DNA of 64,000 nt, taken from the NCBI GenBank assembly GCA_963971305.1, contig CAXARO010000293.1, forward strand, positions 62,001-126,000, read 5' to 3'. Below, piece after piece: positions 26,401 to 35,603 of this stretch. Numbering within the stretch: position 1 is the stretch's first letter; every line of letters starts with the position of its first letter. This DNA comes from Arcuatula senhousia (lineage: Eukaryota > Mollusca > Bivalvia > Mytilida > Mytilidae). The notes beneath the pieces were generated by a model. That model saw only the letters and a program-made list of their open reading frames with translations. It was not told the DNA's origin and ran no database searches. The position numbers and the translations under genes are program-made.

Positions 26401-29400
26401 TAAAAACCTCAAAATGAGAAAAAAATGCTAAAATATTGAACGCGAATGGATTTTAAGGAAATTTACACCGGTCTTAGATACAGAGTAACCGTATGACCTT
26501 GACTGACTTTTCAAGGTCAAATCAACTTTATGACACTATTTCAACACATTTAACCCATTTAAGGGTCTCAGATATTAGAAATAAAGAAATTAATAGTTCA
26601 TCCCCCTTTTTTTCCAAAAATGTGAAAATTGACATTTTTGCACTAAAAGTGGTCAAAACATGTTAAATATACTACTTTTAATCATATTTAGTCAAAATCA
26701 GATGAAAAAATGTTGACCGGTCTTTATTAAGGTCTTTCACGACTACGGTCGTAAAGACCTTCTAGCAATTCTTCTGATTATTATTATTATTATTATTTTT
26801 CATCCGCCGCCCCAATATATTTTTTGTTTCGCGACATATCATTTTGATATTTAAGGTGGTATATCGGTCATAAAAAAACTCTTCGCAATTTACCCTGCGA
26901 AAGCGAACTATTTATTGTTACGGAGTTATCTCCCCTTACACCGTAAAGTTTGTGTCTTCTTCTCCTCCTAAACTACAATAAAAACACAAAAACTAAAGCA
27001 TGCAAAGTGTTAAGGAACTAATAAACAAGCTCTATGGACCAATTTAATAAATTTCAAATCACTTCCTGTTGACGCGTTTAAGATTCAAAAAGTGTCGCGA
27101 CGCGTCAAAATTTTTATCTTTTAAACCGTTGGTCATAGAGACTTGGAACCTTCACCATTAAACTTAGGTGACATATGTTACATCCAAAAATGTCAAAATC
27201 CAAGGTCAAAGGTCAAGGTCAAATTAACCAAAATGGAATTTTAAGGGTTACTACATATACAGATCTATATTTTACATAATTATTCATATTTTAGTCATAT
27301 TTTTAGTGCTTATCAGTTGTCCAATGTCTTTTCTACCTCTAAAAACCTCAAAATGAGAAAAAAATGCTAAAATATTGAACGCGAATGGATTTTAAGGAAA
27401 TTTACACCGGTCTTAGATACAGAGTAACCGTATGACCTTGACTGACTTTTCAAGGTCAAATCAACTTTATGACACTATTTCAACACATTTAACCCATTTA
27501 AGGGTCTCAGATATTAGAAATAAAGAAATTAATAGTTCATCCCCCTTTTTTTCCAAAAATGTGAAAATTGACATTTTTGCACTAAAAGTGGTCAAAACAT
27601 GTTAAATATACTACTTTTAATCATATTTAGTCAAAATCAGATGAAAAAATGTTGACCGGTCTTTATTAAGGTCTTTCACGACTACGGTCGTAAAGACCTT
27701 CTAGCAATTCTTCTGATTATTATTATTATTATTATTTTTCATCCGCCGCCCCAATATATTTTTTGTTTCGCGACATATCATTTTGATATTTAAGGTGGTA
27801 TATCGGTCATAAAAAAACTCTTCGCAATTTACCCTGCGAAAGCGAACTATTTATTGTTACGGAGTTATCTCCCCTTACACCGTAAAGTTTGTGTCTTCTT
27901 CTCCTCCTAAACTACAATAAAAACACAAAAACTAAAGCATGCAAAGTGTTAAGGAACTAATAAACAAGCTCTATGGACCAATTTAATAAATTTCAAATCA
28001 CTTCCTGTTGACGCGTTTAAGATTCAAAAAGTGTCGCGACGCGTCAAAATTTTTATCTTTTAAACCGTTGGTCATAGAGACTTGGAACCTTCACCATTAA
28101 ACTTAGGTGACATATGTTACATCCAAAAATGTCAAAATCCAAGGTCAAAGGTCAAGGTCAAATTAACCAAAATGGAATTTTAAGGGTTACTACATATACA
28201 GATCTATATTTTACATAATTATTCATATTTTAGTCATATTTTTAGTGCTTATCAGTTGTCCAATGTCTTTTCTACCTCTAAAAACCTCAAAATGAGAAAA
28301 AAATGCTAAAATATTGAACGTGAATGGATTTTAAGGAAATTTACACCGGTCTTAGATACAGAGTAACCGTATGACCTTGACTGACTTTTCAAGGTCAAAT
28401 CAACTTTATGACACTATTTCAACACATTTAACCCATTTAAGGGTCTCAGATATTAGAAATAAAGAAATTAATAGTTCATCCCCCTTTTTTTCCAAAAATG
28501 TGAAAATTGACATTTTTGCACTAAAAGTGGTCAAAACATGTTAAATATACTACTTTTAATCATATTTAGTCAAAATCAGATGAAAAAATGTTGACCGGTC
28601 TTTATTAAGGTCTTTCACGACTACGGTCGTAAAGACCTTCTAGCAATTCTTCTGATTATTATTATTATTATTATTTTTCATCCGCCGCCCCAATATATTT
28701 TTTGTTTCGCGACATATCATTTTGATATTTAAGGTGGTATATCGGTCATAAAAAAACTCTTCGCAATTTACCCTGCGAAAGCGAACTATTTATTGTTACG
28801 GAGTTATCTCCCCTTACACCGTAAAGTTTGTGTCTTCTTCTCCTCCTAAACTACAATAAAAACACAAAAACTAAAGCATGCAAAGTGTTAAGGAACTAAT
28901 AAACAAGCTCTATGGACCAATTTAATAAATTTCAAATCACTTCCTGTTGACGCGTTTAAGATTCAAAAAGTGTCGCGACGCGTCAAAATTTTTATCTTTT
29001 AAACCGTTGGTCATAGAGACTTGGAACCTTCACCATTAAACTTAGGTGACATATGTTACATCCAAAAATGTCAAAATCCAAGGTCAAAGGTCAAGGTCAA
29101 ATTAACCAAAATGGAATTTTAAGGGTTACTACATATACAGATCTATATTTTACATAATTATTCATATTTTAGTCATATTTTTAGTGCTTATCAGTTGTCC
29201 AATGTCTTTTCTACCTCTAAAAACCTCAAAATGAGAAAAAAATGCTAAAATATTGAACGCGAATGGATTTTAAGGAAATTTACACCGGTCTTAGATACAG
29301 AGTAACCGTATGACCTTGACTGACTTTTCAAGGTCAAATCAACTTTATGACACTATTTCAACACATTTAACCCATTTAAGGGTCTCAGATATTAGAAATA

Positions 29401-29545
29401 AAGAAATTAATAGTTCATCCCCCTTTTTTTCCAAAAATGTGAAAATTGACATTTTTGCACTAAAAGTGGTCAAAACATGTTAAATATACTACTTTTAATC
29501 ATATTTAGTCAAAATCAGATGAAAAAATGTTGACCGGTCTTTATT

Positions 29546-29835
29546 AAGGTCTTTCACGACTACGGTCGTAAAGACCTTCTAGCAATTCTTCTGATTATTA
29601 TTATTATTATTATTTTTCATCCGCCGCCCCAATATATTTTTTGTTTCGCGACATATCATTTTGATATTTAAGGTGGTATATCGGTCATAAAAAAACTCTT
29701 CGCAATTTACCCTGCGAAAGCGAACTATTTATTGTTACGGAGTTATCTCCCCTTACACCGTAAAGTTTGTGTCTTCTTCTCCTCCTAAACTACAATAAAA
29801 ACACAAAAACTAAAGCATGCAAAGTGCTAAGGAAC
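29546..29835 (+). repeat. Truncated last B monomer at the right edge of the array
   Basis: The final hairpin at 29546 is followed by a normal B start for about 250 bp. Similarity stops after GGAAC at about 29835, where the rest of the B consensus (TAATAAACAAGC) is replaced by unrelated AT-rich DNA. A substitution (T to C) is present at 29827. Unlike every other array joint in the window, this edge breaks inside a monomer and has no terminal hairpin. Confidence 0.9.
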
Positions 29836-30098
29836 AAATGCAATAGTTTTATTTTTTGTTTTTAATTTGAAATCTTTGGTCTCTTTTTATGAGGACATGC
29901 GTAAGTAAAATTAGTCCTGTTTGTAAATCTAGTGTCCTTGACTTTCCATGCTCAATTTATGGTTTAGTTTAAAACAGTAAATCACAGAATCAAGAAACAA
30001 ACCAAAACAAAATACAAACGGACAATTAGGAACAATAAAGTGTATTTTTAATAGGAACTATATTATACGAAAAACAAAGGGGCGATAATTCAATCTGG
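29836..30098. other. AT-rich sequence without recognisable features
   Basis: About 260 bp between the truncated B monomer and the X1 repeat. I see no long frame, RNA gene, palindrome or match to other parts of the window. Confidence 0.6.
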
Positions 30099-30945
30099 TA
30101 ACCAGATACTATGCCAAAAACTATCCGAAAAATATCGAATTTTTGTTTAAGTGGTTATGCAAAGACATGATAGTTTTCTGTTTGTTTTCTGCCTGTTGTC
30201 TGGTTAAAAGTAATATTGAGTTATTGCATCAATTATATAATTTTTAAAAACAATATTGAAATAGAATTCATCTGAATCTTGTGATAACAAGTAGCTATGG
30301 GTAAAGGTAAACGACCCCATTAGTACACCCAAACAACTGTTTGTTATGTATCTAATTACTCTGTTATCAATTTATTAATGCTTTCATTTCGTGCGAATAT
30401 TCTGTTTGCAAATAGTTGATTTAAACACGTGATTAGAAATTGTTTCCCTTTATTATCATTTTTAGATTTGAAAATCTGTACTGTTTAAATTTTAAATGTA
30501 TTTTTATACATATTACAAGGGAAAATGATGCCGATTAATGTTACAATATTCCTTGTCAAAACAATCTGATTCTGTTAGTAGGTTTGCAGTATTTGTAGTA
30601 TAATAATACCACTAATATTCTCACGCGTTTTTTTTAAGTATTGAACTAGACTAATTTCACCCATGTCGCCGATCTTCTATGCTTAGAATCGTTTCAAATC
30701 CTGATATTATGAGTAGGTTCCTTAGGGATTGAATAGAACGGTTATGTTCTTAGAAAAATGATTAACTCTGATCATGAAAGGAAAATTAATCCATATTGAT
30801 AGTGTCATTTCGCCGTTTCAAGTAACTGCAATAAAGCTTTATTAAAATTTTATCGCCTAGCAATGAAGTACAAATCAGGAATCAAATGACGTATGTCTGC
30901 AGAATACGAAAAAGAACATCATAACGAAAGAAATTAACAAAAATG
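30099..30945 (+). repeat. X1, left copy of a diverged island repeat
   Basis: From TAACCAGA at 30099 this segment aligns with 33305 onward (X2). Shared stretches include TTGTCTGGTTAAA, CATCTGAATCTTG, ATGACCCCATT-like CGACCCCATT, and CCCTTTATTATCATTTTTA. A second aligned part, 30829-30943, matches 35002-35094 (CAATWAAGC, GAATCAAA, CATAACGAAAGA). The copies differ by many substitutions and small indels, so this duplication is much older than the satellites. The stretch 30650-30828 has no counterpart in X2, where other elements sit. No coding potential seen. Confidence 0.75.
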
Positions 30946-30948
30946 ATT

Positions 30949-33302
30949 GAGATGGTGTTTTATTCCCTTGCAGCGCTACATAGTTAATCTAAAGGTCATG
31001 AACATGAAAAGGATGATAAAATGAATATGAAATGATGATGATTTATGAAAGATGGGGATGGGGTGGAAAACAAAGAAACAGTAAATTTCAAAGAACCACA
31101 GGAAAAGGGAGAGGTGGGTAGGGGCGGAAATTTAGCCTATATGGTGCGCTACTTGGCGTGTAAAGGAGCCCTTTTACGTATATGAGGCGTGGCACTCCTA
31201 ACACGTTAGCGCACTATGGTTAGCGGTCATGTTTTGCGTTTTGAGATGGTGTTTTACTCCCTTGCAGCGCTACATAGTTAATCTAAAGGTCATGAACATG
31301 AAAAGGATGATAAAATGAATATGAAATGATGATGATTTATGAAAGATGGGGATGGGGTGGAAAACAAAGAAACAGTAAATTTCAAAGAACCACAGGAAAA
31401 AGGGAGAGGTGGGTAGGGGCGGAAATTTAGCCTATATGGTGCGCTACTTGGCGTGTAAAGGAGCCCTTTTACGTATATGAGGCGTGGCACTCCTAACACG
31501 TTGGCGCACTATGGTTAGCGGTCATATTTTGCGTTTTGAGATGGTGTTTTACTCCCTTGCAGCGCTACATAGTTAATCCAAAGGTCATGAACATGAAAAG
31601 GATGATAAAATGAATATGAAATGATGATGATTTATGAAAGATGGGGATGGGGTGGAAAACAAAGAAACAGTAAATTTCAAAGAACCACAGGAAAAGGGAG
31701 AGGTGGGTAGGGGCGGAAATTTAGCCTATATGGTGCGCTACTTGGCGTGTAAAGGAGCCCTTTTACGTATATGAGGCGTGGCACTCCTAACACGTTAGCG
31801 CACTATGGTTAGCGGTCATGTTTTGCGTTTTGAGATGGTGTTTTACTCCCTTGCAGCGCTACATAGTTAATCTAAAGGTCATGAACATGAAAAGGATGAT
31901 AAAATGAATATGAAATGATGATGATTTATGAAAGATGGGGATGGGGTGGAAAACAAAGAAACAGTAAATTTCAAAGAACCACAGGAAAAGGGAGAGGTGG
32001 GTAGGGGCGGAAATTTAGCCTATATGGTGCGCTACTTGGCGTGTAAAGGAGCCCTTTTACGTATATGAGGCGTGGCACTCCTAACACGTTAGCGCACTAT
32101 GGTTAGCGGTCATGTTTTGCGTTTTGAGATGGTGTTTTACTCCCTTGCAGCGCTACATAGTTAATCTAAAGGTCATGAACATGAAAAGGATGATAAAATG
32201 AATATGAAATGATGATGATTTATGAAAGATGGGGATGGGGTGGAAAACAAAGAAACAGTAAATTTCAAAGAACCACAGGAAAAAGGGAGAGGTGGGTAGG
32301 GGCGGAAATTTAGCCTATATGGTGCGCTACTTGGCGTGTAAAGGAGCCCTTTTACGTATATGAGGCGTGGCACTCCTAACACGTTGGCGCACTATGGTTA
32401 GCGGTCATATTTTGCGTTTTGAGATGGTGTTTTACTCCCTTGCAGCGCTACATAGTTAATCCAAAGGTCATGAACATGAAAAGGATGATAAAATGAATAT
32501 GAAATGATGATGATTTATGAAAGATGGGGATGGGGTGGAAAACAAAGAAACAGTAAATTTCAAAGAACCACAGGAAAAAGGGAGAGGTGGGTAGGGGCGG
32601 AAATTTAGCCTATATGGTGCGCTACTTGGCGTGTAAAGGAGCCCTTTTACGTATATGAGGCGTGGCACTCCTAACACGTTGGCGCACTATGGTTAGCGGT
32701 CATGTTTTGCGTTTTGAGATGGTGTTTTACTCCCTTGCAGCGCTACATAGTTAATCTAAAGGTCATGAACATGAAAAGGATGATAAAATGAATATGAAAT
32801 GATGATGATTTATGAAAGATGGGGATGGGGTGGAAAACAAAGAAACAGTGAATTTCAAAGAACCACAGGAAAAAGGGAGAGGTGGGTAGGGGCGGAAATT
32901 TAGCCTATATGGTGCGCTACTTGGCGTGTAAAGGAGCCCTTTTACGTATATGAGGCGTGGCACTCCTAACACGTTGGCGCACTATGGTTAGCGGTCATGT
33001 TTTGCGTTTTGAGATGGTGTTTTACTCCCTTGCAGCGCTACATAGTTAATCTAAAGGTCATGAACATGAAAAGGATGATAAAATGAATATGAAATGATGA
33101 TGATTTATGAAAGATGGGGATGGGGTGGAAAACAAAGAAACAGTAAATTTCAAAGAACCACAGGAAAAAGGGAGAGGTGGGTAGGGGCGGAAATTTAGCC
33201 TATATGGTGCGCTACTTGGCGTGTAAAGGAGCCCTTTTACGTATATGAGGCGTGGCACTCCTAACACGTTGGCGCACTATGGTTAGCGGTCATGTTTTGC
33301 GT
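30949..33302 (+). repeat. Eight-unit 294/295-bp tandem repeat
   Basis: Units start with GAGATGGTG at 30949, 31243, 31538, 31832, 32126, 32421, 32716 and 33011. Lengths are 294, 295, 294, 294, 295, 295, 295 and about 292 (end merging with X2). The one-base difference is A4 versus A5 in CAGGAAAA(A)GGG. Variant sites (GTTAGCG or GTTGGCG, TCATGTTTT or TCATATTTT, AATCTAAAGG or AATCCAAAGG) show that units 1-3 resemble units 4-6, an 883-bp higher-order step. A 69-codon minus-strand frame appears in the 295-bp units only, starts at GTG and is broken by the one-base difference, so it is not a gene. Confidence 0.95.
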
Positions 33303-33304
33303 AC

Positions 33305-33840
33305 TAACCAGAAACGCCAAATAAGAATTTTCTGTTTAAATGGTAATGCCAAGGCAAATGATTGTTTCTGTTTGTTGTCTGGTTAAACATGTTAAAAGTC
33401 ATATCAATTTAGTTATGACATTAAATATATGATTTTTAAAAATAATACTGAAATTAAATAAAATACATCTGAATCTTGCAATAGCCAATAGCTAAGGGTA
33501 AAATAAATGACCCCATTTGTATATATATACAACTTATTTGTATTTTATCACTCTTTTATCATTATATGTGTAGTGTCATTTCGTACGACAATTCTGTTTG
33601 TAACACATGGTAACAATTATCTCCCTTTATTATCATTTTTACAATTAAAAATAATCTGTACGTTTGATTTTTTAATTGTAAATAAGTACAGACTCCATGG
33701 ACAAATGATTCAAAAAATGTAAGATATTTTGTATTCTGATAGTAACCTGATATTGTTAGAATGTTTGCATAATTTGTAGTAGCCTTATACCATTTATATT
33801 CTAATGACATTTTTTTTCTAATATTGAAATAAACTATTTA
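33305..33840 (+). repeat. X2 part 1, right copy of the island repeat
   Basis: Diverged copy of X1 30099-30650 that begins directly after the 294/295-bp tandem repeat. Similarity ends at about 33840 (TATTGAAATAAACTATT versus TATTGAACTAGACTAATT in X1), a few bases before the inverted-repeat element at 33848. Short frames on both strands here have no support as genes because the homologous X1 segment does not conserve them. Confidence 0.75.
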
Positions 33841-33847
33841 GATTCAT

Positions 33848-34272
33848 TGTAGCTCCTTTGACATCTTTACAACGGCGACTCTACAATGCAGTCCCATTGC
33901 AACGCCGAAAGCGAAATCCCAACGGGCGCATCTCAATCAATTAGATGCATAACGTGGACTAAAATATCGCTTATAGTATTTTTATGACGAAAGTTGTTCG
34001 TGAAAGTATCAACTTTTGAAGTATCTTGATCCTGAACTTTATAATAAAGTTCAGGATCAGAATATTGAAAATATGGGGTTTCTTACAATACTAAAGTCAC
34101 CTTTGGCTTTAACCAAATTTATTATTGAAGACATATTATTCAGAGATACATTTGTAATTTCGAACAATCTTGAAGCTTTATTAGAGTTTGAGAAAAAAAT
34201 TGTATTTGCTCCAATACAAGTAATGGGGCTGCATTGTAGCTCCGCCAAATCAAAGATGTCAAAGGAGCTACA
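33848..34272. mobile_element. 425-bp element with about 51-bp terminal inverted repeats (MITE-like or fold-back)
   Basis: The outer 21 bp at 33848-33868 (TGTAGCTCC...) are the perfect reverse complement of 34252-34272 (...GGAGCTACA). After a poorer stretch containing GGCG, the arms match again: CTACAATGCAG and CCCATT at 33881-33898 pair with 34222-34239, at the same 33-bp offset from each end. It lies where similarity between X1 and X2 stops, as expected for an insertion. I could not find a clear target-site duplication (left flank AGATTCAT, right flank TTATTGTA). It has no intact transposase, so it would be non-autonomous. Superfamily unknown to me. Confidence 0.65.
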
Positions 34273-34393
34273 TTATTGTAGCTATTGTCTTCTATGCTCA
34301 GCAGGATTTTTAATCCGAAGTTTTGTTACAAAAACGATAACGAGTGTATCCAAAATGGAACTGCAGAGAAGAATTATGTTCTTCCAACAATAA
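34016..34393 (+). other. 125-codon open frame of unknown status
   Basis: A frame from TTG at 34016 (first ATG at 34073, residue 20) runs to a stop at 34391-34393. It crosses the right inverted-repeat arm of the 425-bp element and the central palindrome, so its first residues are dictated by the palindrome. Residues 20-80 look moderately protein-like, with mixed hydrophobic and charged residues (for example EALLEFEKKIVFAPIQ). I recognise no domain and there is no upstream continuation, since an in-frame TGA lies at 34001-34003. It may be a remnant of an exon or transposase, or chance. I would not annotate it as a gene. Confidence 0.15.
34027..34059. repeat. Near-perfect 33-bp palindrome
   Basis: Sixteen-base arms beginning TGATCCTGAAC and ending GTTCAGGATCA pair around a single A at 34043. 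It lies 17 bp from the midpoint of the 425-bp inverted-repeat element, so the element can fold at both its ends and its middle. Confidence 0.85.
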
Positions 34394-34464
34394 TTAAAAA
34401 TAAACATTTACTCTTGGCTTGAGTTCTTCTTATAAAATGATTTGAAAAAAATATCCACACAAAT
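34273..34464. other. AT-rich spacer
   Basis: About 190 bp between the inverted-repeat element and the GC-rich patch. It repeats ATTGTAGCT once right after the element end, but otherwise I see nothing recognisable. Confidence 0.5.
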
Positions 34465-34655
34465 CCCGTGCGGGACCCGGGTGGCGAATACCCCCCCCGC
34501 CCCACCAGCAGAGCCTAGCTTGTCGTAAGAGGATACTAAGGGTCTTGGGATTCTGACGTCGGGTCAGTGCTCAGCATAAAGAGCAACCAGGTGTGAGCCC
34601 TAGGAGGCTGCATAGGTTAGCCCTCGTCAGCGGGTTTTGTCAGGTACATAATATG
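34465..34655. repeat. GC-rich patch, possible head of an interspersed repeat
   Basis: The only clearly GC-rich stretch in the window. It opens with CCCGTGCGGG (34465-34474) and ACCCGGGT (34475-34482), both self-complementary, followed by a C8 run and CAGAGCCTAGCTTGTCGTAA. It directly abuts the inverted monomer of the 294/295-bp repeat, so both may belong to one interspersed element of about 490 bp. I looked for RNA polymerase III A and B boxes and saw no convincing pair, so a SINE call is not supported. Confidence 0.35.
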
Positions 34656-34656
34656 G

Positions 34657-34956
34657 AAACCCTAACCGCTGACCATAGTGGGCCATCATGTGTGGAGAGT
34701 GCCACACTTCATACATGTGTAAAACCCCTTAGTGGACCGCCAAGTTGTGCACTGCATAGATTACATTTTCTGCCCCTACCCATCTCTCCCTTTTTCCTGA
34801 GGTTCTTCAAAATTTACTATCTTTTGTTTCCGACCCCATCCCCATATTTCATTTAACACCATCATTTCATGTTCATTTTATCATCCTTTTCATGTTCATC
34901 GCGTTTAAATAACCTATATAGCGTTGGAAGGGCGTAAAACACCAACTCGTTCAGTC
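34657..34956 (-). repeat. Single inverted, diverged monomer of the 294/295-bp repeat
   Basis: The reverse complement aligns over a whole unit. Shared pieces on the plus strand include ACCATAGTG, GAGTGCCAC, CCCCTACCCA, CTCTCCCTTTTTCCTG, ACCCCATCCCCAT, CATCCTTTTCATGTTCAT and AAAACACCA. It starts and ends at the same unit boundaries as the eight-unit array (boundary GAGATGGTG appears as CACCAACTC at 34948-34956). It is clearly older than the array units, which are almost identical to each other. An 87-codon frame beginning at GTG 34593 overlaps it and is spurious. Confidence 0.85.
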
Positions 34957-35001
34957 ATATATATCCACTAAAAATGTTACTTAACCTTTTTATTTTAATA
35001 G

Positions 35002-35095
35002 CAATTAAGCTTGAATAAACAAGTAAATGTAAATCACGAATCAAACATGAAATGGCGTAAGTCTGAAACAACATAACGAAAGACATTAACAAATA
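35002..35095 (+). repeat. X2 part 2, continuation of the island repeat
   Basis: Aligns with X1 30829-30943 (CAATTAAGC, GAATCAAACATGAAATGGCGTAAGTCTG-like spacing, CATAACGAAAGACATTAAC). The X2 copy is therefore split, with the 425-bp element, the GC-rich patch and the inverted monomer lying between its two parts. Confidence 0.6.
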
Positions 35096-35560
35096 AAATT
35101 TCAAGTATAAAAACGAACTCACAAAGAGAAATAAAACCTAAAGATCCTATAAAGATGTTTATTAGTTTTCCATGTGATGTGAGCAATGATGGCATTAAAC
35201 ACCTACCTTGACTGATTTAGTTTTTTTATAATTCTACAAAGTTCCTGCATTTATCAAGTAAGCTGTTTAGTTTTGTTAGCCAGATCTTTCTAGAGCTATA
35301 GTAGTATATGAAAATCCCCATGTGAACTTAAAAATGTGATTCATATCTTGTAGAGTTCAGAAATCTCTTCAAACTGTTTTGAAACTGTACTAATGTTGCT
35401 CTTATAAAATTGAAGAAAATTATAATTTAAACAGAATGTCTCTAAAACAATAAAAAAAGTACGAAAATTTCATAATTACGCTCAACATACACAAATTAGT
35501 GAGCATTGTAAAACCATTTAAACATAACAGGTGAATAAAAAAAATGTAAACGTGTCTCCG
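35096..35560. other. AT-rich sequence without recognisable features
   Basis: About 465 bp between X2 and the type 3 terminus. It may be the body of the element that ends at 35603, but I find no match to A, B, C or D inside it and no coding frame of note. Confidence 0.45.
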
Positions 35561-35561
35561 T

Positions 35562-35603
35562 GAAAGACCTTAGCAATTGTTTACGAAACAATTGTACTCC
35601 TAG
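35562..35603 (+). repeat. Type 3 hairpin terminus directly before array A2
   Basis: GAAAGACCTT (35562-35571) is followed by CAATTGTTT (35574-35582), loop ACG, and AAACAATTG (35586-35594), a perfect 9-bp hairpin. Then comes TACTCCTAG and an (ATT)5 run. GAAAGACCTTAGCAATT resembles the 3' arm and tail of the type 1 hairpin, but the 5' arm is missing and the fold has moved downstream. The same design precedes array A3 at 62084-62115. Confidence 0.7.

Larger units (their letters stand above)
13583..29835 (+). repeat. Family B satellite array, 939-bp monomer
   Basis: Type 1 hairpins start at 13583 and recur every 939 bp to 29546, giving 17 complete monomers with no insertion or deletion, then a 290-bp partial monomer. 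B aligns to A along most of its length: it is nearly identical in the 3' third and more divergent in the 5' half, where it starts TTTTTCATCCGCCGCCCC. The main length difference is a block of about 114 bp present in B only. I noticed one recurring substitution, CG to TG, at 16114, 25504 and 28321 in monomers 3, 13 and 16. No gene seen. Confidence 0.97.

Noticed and set aside
31290..33267. 69-residue minus-strand frames in the 294/295-bp repeat
   Set aside because: GTG start, present only in 295-bp units and broken by a one-base length difference in the others; low-complexity translation (HHHFIF, SPSFI).
33507..33810. Overlapping 71- and 82-codon frames on opposite strands
   Set aside because: AT-rich X2 repeat; the homologous X1 sequence does not conserve either frame.
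34465..34655. tRNA, 5S rRNA or SINE head in the GC-rich patch
   Set aside because: No convincing A-box/B-box pair or 5S-like internal control region; left as an unclassified repeat.
34674..34690. Telomere-like CCCTAACC in the island
   Set aside because: A single short match (near 34660) inside the inverted repeat monomer, no tandem TTAGGG units.
34593..34856. 87-codon plus-strand frame
   Set aside because: GTG start, runs from the GC-rich patch into the inverted repeat monomer.
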